64,000 nt of DNA from an uncultured Paracoccaceae bacterium. Its GTDB lineage: Bacteria > Pseudomonadota > Alphaproteobacteria > Rhodobacterales > Rhodobacteraceae. The notes below the pieces were generated by a model, which was given only the letters and a program-made list of their open reading frames with translations, did no database searches and was not told the DNA's origin. The stretch spans positions 372,001 through 436,000 of the forward strand of contig CANMYO010000001.1 in NCBI GenBank assembly GCA_947502145.1, in the 5' to 3' direction. A program made the translations under genes and the position numbers. Of this stretch, positions 35,959 to 44,949 are shown piece by piece. How positions within the stretch are numbered: the first letter of the stretch is position 1; each line of letters starts with the position of its first letter.

Positions 35959-37569
35959 CTAGCTCCTCTGGAATGGCTTTGGGTGGTAGGCGAACCGCGA
36001 GAATTTCGCCTGCTGCCCCTGCCCGGTTGTGTCAAAGGCGACCATGCCCACAAATGCACCAGTGAATGAGGCGTGCTCTCCGCGACCGCCTTCGTCGCTG
36101 ATGATGTAGGCTGGCAGTGCCGGACCCAGTTTCTGCGGGGCATTATCACCCTGATGATAATAAAACTGCTGCAATGGCCCTGCGACCTCAACCGAAAGAT
36201 GAACCGACCCATCTTGTAGCGCGATGGGGGTATCCATCGGGAAGGCCAGCGGCCCTTCGGGATAGTCGCCCAGACAGGACATAAGCGTTAGGATACGCCC
36301 CAGATCATCGTCATGAGTGACCATAGCTGCATGAAATTTCCAACGATTATAATATGTTGTGAGACCAGCTGCCTGTTGATACGTTGTTGGTTCAAAAGCC
36401 AGCGACGTGGCGGCTTCGTAGCTGAAATGTTCCTGCCGGCGCGCGACGAGGGATTGTTCAAACCAACTTCCGAGGCTTTCCCGCCCCGTCAGCACCAATT
36501 GACCGTTTTCAACGTGAAAAATGCGCGAAGGATCGGGGGTACGTAGCCATTGAAATTCATCAGGGAGGTCACTGAAACGCTCATGCACAACTGATGCACA
36601 ACCCATATGATTTGCGGCGGCATCAATATCTACGGGCGGAACCATGCCCCCATCCTCAAGATACAGCCAATCGTCGCGCCAGATACACCGTGCGATGCCA
36701 GTTTCGCGACCCAAGGGACAATAGCGCCCGTCACCGCTGGCATCTGGGATCGGACGCCCCAACAGGAAGGTATGCCATGCCGTGCCATCAGGAGCCTCTA
36801 CATATTGTCCGTGGCCGGTGCGCTGGATTGGACTGTCAGGGGCATCCGCGGTGCAGATCAGATGCAAGTCAGGATGATTTTCATATGGCCCCCAGATGTC
36901 GCGAGACCGCGACATGGTGACGGCATGTTGATACCCCGTGCCGCCCTCGGCAGTGGTCAGATAATACCAGCCATTCCGTTTGAAGAGATGGGGCCCCTCT
37001 GTCAGGCCGCGGTCCGTGCCGGTGTAGATTTGCCGGATCGGCCCAAAAAGTCCACGTTCTGGCGACCATTCCTGCAACAGGATTCCATCAAATCGCTGAT
37101 GCGCGCCAGAGCCGAGTTTACCAAGTCCGCGGTGGTTCCACCGTAGGTTGGCGAACCACTTGCGGCCATCGTCATCGTGAAACAGCGTTGGATCAAATCC
37201 ATGCGAGTTGACGTAGGTCGGATCGCTCCAACTGCCATCAATCGTGTCGCAGGTAACGATGTAATTATGGGCGTCCTTGAAGGACCCGTCGAGCCGTTTG
37301 ACGTCGGTGTAGACCAGCCAGAATTTACCATCGGCATAAGACAGGCACGGGGCCCAGACACCGCAGCTGTCAGGATTACCGCGCATGTCCAATTGGCTGG
37401 TGCGGGTCAAGGGACGGCTGACCAACCGCCAATTCACAAGGTCGGTCGAATGGTGAATCTGAACTCCCGGAAACCATTCGAATGTTGACGTTGCGATGTA
37501 GTAATCCGACCCAACCCGGCAAATCGACGGATCGGGATTGAACCCGGGCAGGATCGGATTTTCGATCAT
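35959..37569 (-). CDS. Glycoside hydrolase family 43 (beta-xylosidase/arabinofuranosidase)
   Basis: A 536-residue five-bladed propeller enzyme with a C-terminal sandwich domain. The three catalytic acids are visible: base Asp13 in GFNPDPSIC, Asp126 in HGFDPTLF, and acid Glu191 in GLTEGPHLF. The two-domain length matches the XynB-type beta-xylosidases of GH43. No signal peptide, so it cleaves imported oligosaccharides in the cytoplasm. It overlaps the upstream Gfo/Idh gene by ATGA. Xylosidase is the best guess; arabinofuranosidase side activity is common. Confidence 0.9.
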   Translation of the reverse strand: MIENPILPGFNPDPSICRVGSDYYIATSTFEWFPGVQIHHSTDLVNWRLVSRPLTRTSQLDMRGNPDSCGVWAPCLSYADGKFWLVYTDVKRLDGSFKDAHNYIVTCDTIDGSWSDPTYVNSHGFDPTLFHDDDGRKWFANLRWNHRGLGKLGSGAHQRFDGILLQEWSPERGLFGPIRQIYTGTDRGLTEGPHLFKRNGWYYLTTAEGGTGYQHAVTMSRSRDIWGPYENHPDLHLICTADAPDSPIQRTGHGQYVEAPDGTAWHTFLLGRPIPDASGDGRYCPLGRETGIARCIWRDDWLYLEDGGMVPPVDIDAAANHMGCASVVHERFSDLPDEFQWLRTPDPSRIFHVENGQLVLTGRESLGSWFEQSLVARRQEHFSYEAATSLAFEPTTYQQAAGLTTYYNRWKFHAAMVTHDDDLGRILTLMSCLGDYPEGPLAFPMDTPIALQDGSVHLSVEVAGPLQQFYYHQGDNAPQKLGPALPAYIISDEGGRGEHASFTGAFVGMVAFDTTGQGQQAKFSRFAYHPKPFQRS

Positions 37570-38675
37570 TTCAGCAGGGCCTTCGCGTCTTCGGGCGACA
37601 ATGGCGCAGGCTGCGCGCAGGTCGTGCTCATTTCGACAAAGGTGCCGGTTTCGCCTGATTTCAGGATCGAAGTCATGACATCTGTTGCGTGCACAGCAAG
37701 CGCCACATCACATCGGTGTGGGCGTCCGTCTTGTGCAGCGGCCACCATGTCCGCAAGACCGGCACAGCGGTAGTTCGCGCGACCATCGTCGTTGTTGACA
37801 CCAAAGGGATGGTCCCAAGCCGTAACCGGTTGCATGTCACCGTTTTCATCGGATTGTTCCAGATCACCGCCAAAGAAGTTTGGATCGGGCACATAGATCG
37901 TGCCGTCCGTGCCATAAATCTCCATGTTCTGGTGACCATGCGCCGTGATGTCCCAACTGGTCGACAAAGTCACCGTCGCGCCCTGCGCAAATTCGATCAG
38001 CGCGTGAATATTTGTGGGCGTCTTTACCGGGATCATCTCTCCATTGCGCGGTTCCGAGGTGATCTTGCGCTCTGACCAAGCTGAGCTTGTCAGGGCTGCG
38101 ACACGTTTGACCGGGCCAAGCAACTGGATCAGGTTGGTGACGTAATACGGACCGATATCAAGAACCGGGCCAGCGCCCGGCAGAAAGAAGAAATCCGGAT
38201 TGGGGTGCCACATTTCCATGCCCCGGCTCATCACATGGGCGGTGCCGGCTACCACATTGCCGATCCCGCCGTCGTCGATGATCTTGCGGGCCTGTTGATG
38301 CGCGCCGCCAAGGAATGTGTCCGGCGCAGAGCCAACCCGCAGCCCTTTTTCATCGGCCAGCTTTTGCATCGCCTTGCCTTGTTCCAGTGTCAGCACAAGC
38401 GGCTTTTCCGAATAGGCGTGCTTGCCAGCCTCAAGAATCTTTGTCGTGACCTCATAATGGGCCGCAGGGATCGTCAGGTTAATGATGACCTCAATGTCAT
38501 CGCTTGCCAGCAGGGCATCAACGGTGCGTGCCTCGATTCCGAATTCAGCGGCGCGGTCTTCTGCAGCCTGTGTATTCAGATCGGCAACGGCGACGATGTC
38601 GACGCCTTTGAACATCGGTCCAAGTCGCAGATAGGCCGCCGAGATATTGCCGCAGCCAATGATTCCAATATTCAT
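37566..38675 (-). CDS. Gfo/Idh/MocA family oxidoreductase
   Basis: A 369-residue sugar dehydrogenase: NIGIIGCGNISAAYL dinucleotide motif, HAYSEKPLVLTLEQG with the catalytic Lys of E-K-P, and PVLDIGPYYVTNLIQLLGPV in the second domain. It is a different subgroup from the other Gfo/Idh protein of this operon (E-K-P versus D-K-P). AAGGAA precedes the ATG. It follows a TIM-barrel gene by 12 bases and overlaps GH43. Confidence 0.9.
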   Translation of the reverse strand: MNIGIIGCGNISAAYLRLGPMFKGVDIVAVADLNTQAAEDRAAEFGIEARTVDALLASDDIEVIINLTIPAAHYEVTTKILEAGKHAYSEKPLVLTLEQGKAMQKLADEKGLRVGSAPDTFLGGAHQQARKIIDDGGIGNVVAGTAHVMSRGMEMWHPNPDFFFLPGAGPVLDIGPYYVTNLIQLLGPVKRVAALTSSAWSERKITSEPRNGEMIPVKTPTNIHALIEFAQGATVTLSTSWDITAHGHQNMEIYGTDGTIYVPDPNFFGGDLEQSDENGDMQPVTAWDHPFGVNNDDGRANYRCAGLADMVAAAQDGRPHRCDVALAVHATDVMTSILKSGETGTFVEMSTTCAQPAPLSPEDAKALLK

Positions 38676-38687
38676 TTTTTCTTTTCC

Positions 38688-39440
38688 TTATAGAGACTTG
38701 GCGTGGGCGATCGAGGCCGTTGCAAACCGCACGTCGTCTGAGGGGTTGTCATGTTCCATGATAAGGTTAGGGGTTCCGTTGGCCTTCAGCTGGGTTATCA
38801 GATTGCCCCAGTCAATGACCCCGTCCCCAACATCAGCCCAGCCGTCTTCATCCGTTTTGCCCGGTGCGGCACGGTCTTTGACATGGGCTGCGGTCACCCG
38901 CTTGCCGTACTTTGCAATGCTGTCCTGGGGATCCACATTGGCGACCACAGCCCAAGCCACGTCAAATTCGAATGACAGGCTTTCATCTGCACCCAACATT
39001 GCATCAATGGGCAATGTTCCGTCCGGCAGGGCCGCGAATTCAAAGTCATGGTTGTGCCACCCAAAAATCATGCCCTCTGCCAGATATGGGCGTGCAGCCT
39101 CGGCGAGTCGATCACCGAAGGCCACCCAGCCTGCCTTGTCTGTGGGACGTTCGTCAGGGCCGATATGGGGCCCGTAAACTTCGCGCAGGCCCAGTTTTTC
39201 TGCAATCCGCAATGCGCGATCTACGTCGCCCTCAAGCAGATCAAGGCCAACGTGGCTTGAGCGCAGGGCAAGGCCGGTATCATCCAGCGCCGCCTTGAGC
39301 GCATCGATCTTGTCATCGTCATCGTAAAGCGCACCATAGCCCTCTGCCGCGACATAACCAAGATCGGCAAGCATTCGCAGCGTTTTGGACATCGGGCCAA
39401 AGTTGCGAGAACTGTAAAGCTGATATGAAAAGTCTGTCAT
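38688..39440 (-). CDS. Sugar phosphate isomerase/epimerase-like TIM barrel
   Basis: A 250-residue TIM barrel, shorter than the other one in this operon. FGWHNHDFEFAALPDG and FEFDVAWAVVANVDP hold the metal-binding Glu and Asp; VTAAHVKDRAAPG and LIMEHDNPS give the His and Glu ligands. AAGGATACATC precedes the ATG. Sits between GH2 and a Gfo/Idh gene, so it likely acts on a sugar released by the glycosidases or its oxidised form. Confidence 0.88.
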   Translation of the reverse strand: MTDFSYQLYSSRNFGPMSKTLRMLADLGYVAAEGYGALYDDDDKIDALKAALDDTGLALRSSHVGLDLLEGDVDRALRIAEKLGLREVYGPHIGPDERPTDKAGWVAFGDRLAEAARPYLAEGMIFGWHNHDFEFAALPDGTLPIDAMLGADESLSFEFDVAWAVVANVDPQDSIAKYGKRVTAAHVKDRAAPGKTDEDGWADVGDGVIDWGNLITQLKANGTPNLIMEHDNPSDDVRFATASIAHAKSL

Positions 39441-39449
39441 GATGTATCC

Positions 39450-41816
39450 TTAGTATGTCGCGCTGTGCAGATCGCGCAGCGTAAAGGTCGGGGATCTGGT
39501 GTTGGATTGCGGCGTGAACCGCAGGTTTGCTGTGTGATCCGGTGTCAGGTGTATGGCGTTTTTGTCAAATCGGCCCGGCTGGTCAGCCTCAGCCGTCACA
39601 AAAAGCGCGAGGTTCTGTGCCGATAGCGTCAGGACATAATCGTCGCCATCTTGTGTCACCTCATGGGCCAAGCCCGACGGCAGGAGGTCGTAATGCTTGA
39701 ACGGCATGGGTGCAAAAATATCACCGCCTTTCAGGCCGTCCGGCGTTGTCCAATCAAACGTCAGCATCTCATTTGCAGCGACTTGCAAACCGGTGATCAG
39801 GTCTTCGGCTGCCAACCCCAGTTGAGCCTGCGCGGATTGTAGCGTGCGGGTGTTGCCAGCCATATCCGTTGCATAGGCGGTGACGTTTAGATCAATCGGG
39901 TGTGATGTGTCGTTGATCCCGCGCAGCGTCACGGTGTCACCCTCGGGCACTGCAACAACGCTGATGGGCGCATTGAAGTGGGTCGCAAAGTAATGCAGCA
40001 GCTTCCATTCGCCACTGTAATTCAGGGACGCCCAGCTGGCCACGGGCCAGGTGTCGTTAAGCTGCCAAACCAGCGTACCCATGCAATGCGGTTTGCGGCT
40101 GCGCCAATGGCTCACAGCTGTCTTGATGGCAAGGGCCTGCTGCACCTGACTGAGGTAAACGAAATTTTCAAAGCTGTTTGGAAACCGGAAGTACCGGAAC
40201 ATCGTCTCAGCGATGCGGGCATTGCCGCCAGGGTTCTTTTGGTGGCTTTCCATGACCGGGGCGGCGATGTTGAAATCCGCGACCTCTGCAAAACGCGTGA
40301 TCTCGGACAGCGAGGGGTAGCTTTGAAATCCGAATTCCGAGCAGAACCGGGGCGCGACATCACGATAATGATCAAAGTCGCGTCCCTCGTGCCAGACGCT
40401 CCAGAAATGCATGTCACCGCTGCTGTCGTCATGCCAGGCGTCACCAAATGACAACAGGCCCGGCGAGGGACTTGAAGGCCACCAGTTTGCCGTTGGGTCG
40501 ACGGATTTGAGTTCTGTCTCAATCGCGTAGTTCAACCGATCATAATTGACCAAGTAGCGGTCGCGATCAGCTTTGCTGACATCATACCATCCCAATGCCC
40601 CGACAAGTTCGTTGTCGCCGCACCACAGCGCCAGGCAGGCGTGGTGATGCATCCGGGCGACGTTGTCACGGATTTCGGCGCGAACATTTTCAAGGAATTC
40701 AAGGTCAGACGGATAGAGGTTGCAGGCAAACATGAAGTCTTGCCAGACCATCAGGCCAAGCTCATCGCAGGTTTCATAAAAGCTGGTCGGTTCGTAACGA
40801 CCACCCCCCCAGACCCGGATCATGTTCATGTGGGCGTCTTTGGCCGATTGCAGCAGTGCGCGGGTTTTTTCAACCGTGATACGACCGGGCAACGCATCTG
40901 TCGGAATCCAGTTGGCGCCTTTGCAGAACACGTCCCGCCTATTGATGCGGAACTTGAAACCCTGCCCGGCATCGTCCGGTTCTGTGATCAGTGCCACCTC
41001 TCGCAGACCGATACGGCGGCGTGTTTTCGCCTGACCTGCGGTCACGACAAGATCATAAAGGGGCTGATCTCCTTGCCCCGCTGGCCACCACAGATCAGGA
41101 TTTTCTACGGTCATCTGAACAGTTGCCACTCCGTCAATCACAAACGTTGTCAGTTCCTGTCCGGCAAAAGAGAATGTCGCCTCACCACCGTCGTTCACCA
41201 GCGTGGCGGCAAAGGTCAGATCAACCTTGTTGTCGCCATGGACCTGCGAAACCATGACCTTGTCGATCCGTGTGGCGTCCGAAGGTGCGATGGCGAGGTC
41301 GCCATAGATACCAAATGGCGCAAGCGCGATGTTCCAGTCCCAGCCGAAATCGCAAGCCGGTTTTCGCAGGAAATTGCCATAGGGAATTGGGCAGTTTTCC
41401 GACCAAGGGATCGGAAATGGATGAGCGTCATGCTTGGCTTTCCCGGCCATGACCGGAGAGTGGAACGTGACCGAGATTTCGTTCTCGCCAACCTCGGCGA
41501 CCCCAGAGAGGAGCGCCCGATAGGTCCGGAATGCGTTTTCAGTCTGCAAGACGGTGGTGCCGTTTACCCGCACGGTCGCAACCGTGTCGATCTCGGACAG
41601 GATCAGGTCGACGTTCTTGTCGGTCAGTGTGAATTTCCGTCGCGCGACCCAGTCGCGTTCGCAGATCCATCGCAGTTCATATTCGTTTTTACCCCAATAG
41701 GGATCAGGGATCAGTCCAGCAGAAAAGAGCGCATTTATCCCATCACCAGGCAACGCAAAGCTGCAGGTGTAATCGCCATTCACGTCCGTCAGGGACCATT
41801 CGCCAGAGAGCTTCAT
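39450..41816 (-). CDS. Beta-mannosidase (glycoside hydrolase family 2)
   Basis: A 788-residue GH2 enzyme with sugar-binding, Ig-like and TIM-barrel domains. Acid/base Glu403 is in LWCGDNELVG and nucleophile Glu494 in FCSEFGFQSYPSL; both contexts are those of beta-mannosidases rather than beta-galactosidases. CPIPYGNFLRKPACDFGWDW is another mannosidase signature. No signal peptide, so cytoplasmic. It trims mannose from imported manno-oligosaccharides. The start overlaps the ABC ATPase stop by one base (TAATG). Confidence 0.92.
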   Translation of the reverse strand: MKLSGEWSLTDVNGDYTCSFALPGDGINALFSAGLIPDPYWGKNEYELRWICERDWVARRKFTLTDKNVDLILSEIDTVATVRVNGTTVLQTENAFRTYRALLSGVAEVGENEISVTFHSPVMAGKAKHDAHPFPIPWSENCPIPYGNFLRKPACDFGWDWNIALAPFGIYGDLAIAPSDATRIDKVMVSQVHGDNKVDLTFAATLVNDGGEATFSFAGQELTTFVIDGVATVQMTVENPDLWWPAGQGDQPLYDLVVTAGQAKTRRRIGLREVALITEPDDAGQGFKFRINRRDVFCKGANWIPTDALPGRITVEKTRALLQSAKDAHMNMIRVWGGGRYEPTSFYETCDELGLMVWQDFMFACNLYPSDLEFLENVRAEIRDNVARMHHHACLALWCGDNELVGALGWYDVSKADRDRYLVNYDRLNYAIETELKSVDPTANWWPSSPSPGLLSFGDAWHDDSSGDMHFWSVWHEGRDFDHYRDVAPRFCSEFGFQSYPSLSEITRFAEVADFNIAAPVMESHQKNPGGNARIAETMFRYFRFPNSFENFVYLSQVQQALAIKTAVSHWRSRKPHCMGTLVWQLNDTWPVASWASLNYSGEWKLLHYFATHFNAPISVVAVPEGDTVTLRGINDTSHPIDLNVTAYATDMAGNTRTLQSAQAQLGLAAEDLITGLQVAANEMLTFDWTTPDGLKGGDIFAPMPFKHYDLLPSGLAHEVTQDGDDYVLTLSAQNLALFVTAEADQPGRFDKNAIHLTPDHTANLRFTPQSNTRSPTFTLRDLHSATY

Positions 41817-42895
41817 TAGAGACGTGCTTCTGAGTTTTTATCAAAGAGAGAGGCCCGCGACGGATCAACCCCAATCGGCAACCGTTCACCGACCTGAACA
41901 CTGGCCTGACCGTCCATGCGGATGCGCAGCGAATGTTTGCCCAGCTTGCCATAGACCAGCGTGTCCGACCCCATCGGTTCAACCAGATCGACCGTGACCT
42001 CGTATTGACGCGGCGCGCTGGCAACCAGTTCACCTGTGATAATATGCTCCGGACGAATACCAATTACTGCTTCAGTATCTGCGGCGGGGCCGTCGACCCA
42101 TTCATAACCGTTCAACGACATCACCATGTCATCAACTGCGAAAGAGCCATTTTTCAAGGTGCCTTCCAAGAAGTTCATGGAGGGCGAACCGATGAAGTCA
42201 GCCACATAGATGTTTTGGGGCCGGTTATAGATTTCGTCTGGGCTGCCCAGCTGCATGATCAGCCCCCCCTTCATGATGGCGATCCGGTCAGCGAGGGTCA
42301 TCGCTTCGACCTGATCGTGCGTGACGTAAATCATAGTGTTTTCAAGTTGCTGGTGCAGGCGCTTCAATTCGACCCGCAGGTCCGCGCGCAATTTTGCATC
42401 CAGGTTGGACAGCGGTTCGTCAAACAGGAAGACATCAACGTCCCGCACAAGTGCGCGACCGATCGCGACACGCTGACGCTGCCCCCCTGACAGTGCTGCG
42501 GGTTTCCGATCAAGAAGCGGTTCAATCTGCAGGATGCCGGCGGCGCGCGCGACACGCTCTTCGATTTCGGCCTTGGGAAACTTTGCGTTTTTCAGGCCAA
42601 AACTGAGGTTCCCCTTCACGCTCATCTGCGGATAAAGCGCGTAGGATTGGAACACCATGCCAATCCCGCGCTCTGAAGGTTCTGCCCAAGTGACGTTCTT
42701 GCCCTTGATATGGATTTGCCCATCGGTGACTTCGAGAAGTCCGGCGATGCAATTGAGCAACGTGGACTTACCACAGCCGGACGAGCCCAGCAGGACGAGA
42801 AATTCGCCCTCGTGGATATTCAGGTTCAGGTTACGCAGAACCTTGACTGCGCCAAAGCTGAGGTCAAGATTTTTGATTTCAACGGAATATGACAT
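41816..42895 (-). CDS. Sugar ABC transporter ATP-binding protein (CUT1, UgpC/MsmK type)
   Basis: A 359-residue ATPase. Walker A GSSGCGKST at 37-45, signature LSGGQRQRVAIGRAL, Walker B VFLFDEPLSNLDAKLR, and a C-terminal TOBE-like regulatory domain (about 240-359) typical of MalK-like subunits. It powers the CUT1 importer encoded by the three upstream genes. The gap to the permease gene is 3 bases. Confidence 0.95.
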   Translation of the reverse strand: MSYSVEIKNLDLSFGAVKVLRNLNLNIHEGEFLVLLGSSGCGKSTLLNCIAGLLEVTDGQIHIKGKNVTWAEPSERGIGMVFQSYALYPQMSVKGNLSFGLKNAKFPKAEIEERVARAAGILQIEPLLDRKPAALSGGQRQRVAIGRALVRDVDVFLFDEPLSNLDAKLRADLRVELKRLHQQLENTMIYVTHDQVEAMTLADRIAIMKGGLIMQLGSPDEIYNRPQNIYVADFIGSPSMNFLEGTLKNGSFAVDDMVMSLNGYEWVDGPAADTEAVIGIRPEHIITGELVASAPRQYEVTVDLVEPMGSDTLVYGKLGKHSLRIRMDGQASVQVGERLPIGVDPSRASLFDKNSEARL

Positions 42896-42898
42896 GGT

Positions 42899-43885
42899 TC
42901 AGCCCTTAACTGCGCCGGCAGCGATGCCCCGGACGAAAAGTTTGCCGGAGGCAAAATAGATGACAAGTGGAACAAGGCCGGTCAGCAATGTTGCAGCCAT
43001 ATTGACGTTGTATTCCTTGATGCCCTGCACCGAGTTCACGATGTTATTGAGCTGCACGGTCATCGGGTAGGTTTCCGGTTTGGTGTAGATCACGCCGAAC
43101 AGGAAGTCGTTCCAGATGCCCGTCACCTGCAGGATCATCGCAACCACAAAGATCGGGAGCGACATGGGCAGCATGATCTTGAGGTAAATGCCCCAGAACC
43201 CGGCACCGTCAACACGCGCTGCCTTGAACAATTCTTCTGGCACCGAGGTAAAATAGTTGCGGAACAGCAGGGTCAGGATTGGCATCCCAAAGATCGTGTG
43301 CACGATGACAAGGCCCGAGAGACTGCCCATCAATCGGACGCGCGGCGCATCTTCGTAAAAGAACCGCAGCACATTGGTGATGCCGTCGCCGCTTTCGCGC
43401 AGCAGGATCACGATTGGGTAGATCATCACCTGATAGGGGATAAAGGCCCCGAAAATCAGGATAGTAAAGAACACTTCTGACCCTTTGAAACGCCAGTTGG
43501 CCAATGCGTAACCGTTGACCGAAGCAATCGCGATCGAAATGATCACCGAAGGTACGAGGATCCAGACAGAGTTGCTGAAACCGCGGCTGAGACCTTCGCA
43601 ATTGATCCCCGTGCAGGCCTCTGACCATGCCTTGACCCAAGGTTCAAATGTCACCTCGACCGGGGGGGCAAAGATATTGCCCATTCGCACCTCTGGCATG
43701 CCTTTCAGCGACGTTACAATCATCACGTAAAGCGGCAGGATGTAGTAGAGGCAGACAACAAGGAGAGTGCCGTAGATAATGATATTTGTGCTAGAGAATG
43801 CACGCTTGGGACGTGGTCCCCTTGGGCCGGACAGGGTGTCAGCAGATGCCTGGGCACCGCCCACCGCGGCGGATATATCAGCCAT
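42899..43885 (-). CDS. Carbohydrate ABC transporter permease (MalG-like)
   Basis: A 328-residue inner-membrane permease with six hydrophobic segments. The EAA-type coupling loop reads ELFKAARVDGAGFWGIYLKI. Start at 43885 has GGAGG 8 bases upstream; a TTG five codons earlier is less likely. It overlaps the partner permease gene by 8 bases. A somewhat long N-terminal tail (about 25 residues) precedes the first helix. Confidence 0.93.
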   Translation of the reverse strand: MADISAAVGGAQASADTLSGPRGPRPKRAFSSTNIIIYGTLLVVCLYYILPLYVMIVTSLKGMPEVRMGNIFAPPVEVTFEPWVKAWSEACTGINCEGLSRGFSNSVWILVPSVIISIAIASVNGYALANWRFKGSEVFFTILIFGAFIPYQVMIYPIVILLRESGDGITNVLRFFYEDAPRVRLMGSLSGLVIVHTIFGMPILTLLFRNYFTSVPEELFKAARVDGAGFWGIYLKIMLPMSLPIFVVAMILQVTGIWNDFLFGVIYTKPETYPMTVQLNNIVNSVQGIKEYNVNMAATLLTGLVPLVIYFASGKLFVRGIAAGAVKG

Positions 43886-44807
43886 TCTTCTTGCCTCCAA
43901 ATTCGAGATACGCCCAAGGGATCAGAACAACCAAAACGCTGAGCAGCATCATGGTAGAGGCCGCAAACCCAAGCCCGAGGTTCTGTGCCTGAAACATCTT
44001 TTCGATCACGTATTTGGCCGGCACTTCGGACGCGATGCCCGGCCCGCCGGACGTCTGGGCAACAACCAGGTCATAGACCTTGATGATACCTGCCGAGATG
44101 ATGACCAGCGCGGTAATGAAGACAGGCCGCATCATCGGAATGACGATGAAGATGTACGTTTTCCAAGCTGGAATGCCCTCAACTCGGCTGGCCTTCCAGA
44201 TGTCTTCGTCAATGCCGCGCATACCCGCAAGCAGCAGCACCATCACAAAGCCGGAGCCTTGCCAGATGCCCGCGATCAAGATGCCAAAGATGACAATTTC
44301 AGGATTGTTCAGCGGGTCGAACGTAAAACTTTCCCAGCCCCAGTTCCGCACGACATTCTGCAGACCAAGCGAGGGGTTCAGTATCCATTGCCACGCAAGT
44401 CCGGTCACAACAAAGGACAGGGCAAATGGGTAGAGAATGATCGTTCGGATGGTGTTTTCGAACCTGATCTTGCGGTCCAGAAGTGCTGCAAGCACGAAAC
44501 CGATACACAGCGATAGCACCAAAGAACACGCGCCATAGATCGCAAGATTTTCAATCGAGATCAGCCAGCGGTTTTCGCTCCAAAGCCGTTCATAGTTTTC
44601 CAGGCCAACCCACTTTTCTGGTGCGGGTAAGAGGCGTGAACGCGTAAATGAGTGGTAGATGGTCCAGATCGTGCATCCGATAAACACGACCAATGCCGTG
44701 AACACCATTGGAATGGATGCAATCTTGGCCGACTTATTGCGAAACAAGCGCGACGGTCGCGGTGTTGGCGTGCGCGCCGATATCGTTTCTGTGTCTGTCA
44801 CCGACAT
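43878..44807 (-). CDS. Carbohydrate ABC transporter permease (MalF-like)
   Basis: A 309-residue permease with six hydrophobic segments and the coupling loop DEDIWKASRVEGIPAWKTYI. The ATG at 44807 follows GAGGGG. It pairs with the MalG-like subunit to form the membrane channel of the importer. Expression relative to the binding protein is probably reduced by the strong hairpin at 44909-44936. Confidence 0.93.
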   Translation of the reverse strand: MSVTDTETISARTPTPRPSRLFRNKSAKIASIPMVFTALVVFIGCTIWTIYHSFTRSRLLPAPEKWVGLENYERLWSENRWLISIENLAIYGACSLVLSLCIGFVLAALLDRKIRFENTIRTIILYPFALSFVVTGLAWQWILNPSLGLQNVVRNWGWESFTFDPLNNPEIVIFGILIAGIWQGSGFVMVLLLAGMRGIDEDIWKASRVEGIPAWKTYIFIVIPMMRPVFITALVIISAGIIKVYDLVVAQTSGGPGIASEVPAKYVIEKMFQAQNLGLGFAASTMMLLSVLVVLIPWAYLEFGGKKNG

Positions 44808-44908
44808 TTTGCCCCTCGCGTGTTGTTTCACACATCATGTCAAAGCACCCCCATGCGCTTGGCAAAGGTGCTTGAACATAATGATGGTCTTGAGAAATTC
44901 GTGTGGTG

Positions 44909-44936
44909 CGGGCCCGGGAGACGCCTCCCGGACCCG
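44909..44936 (-). terminator. Strong hairpin after the binding-protein gene
   Basis: Arms of 12 bp (44909-44920 and 44925-44936) with a 4-base loop, fully paired with one G-U on the minus strand, 13 bases after the binding-protein stop. There is no T-run. The position fits the mRNA-stabilising or partial-terminator hairpins that lift solute-binding protein levels above permease levels in ABC operons. Confidence 0.7.
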
Positions 44937-44949
44937 ACCGGAGGAAGGC

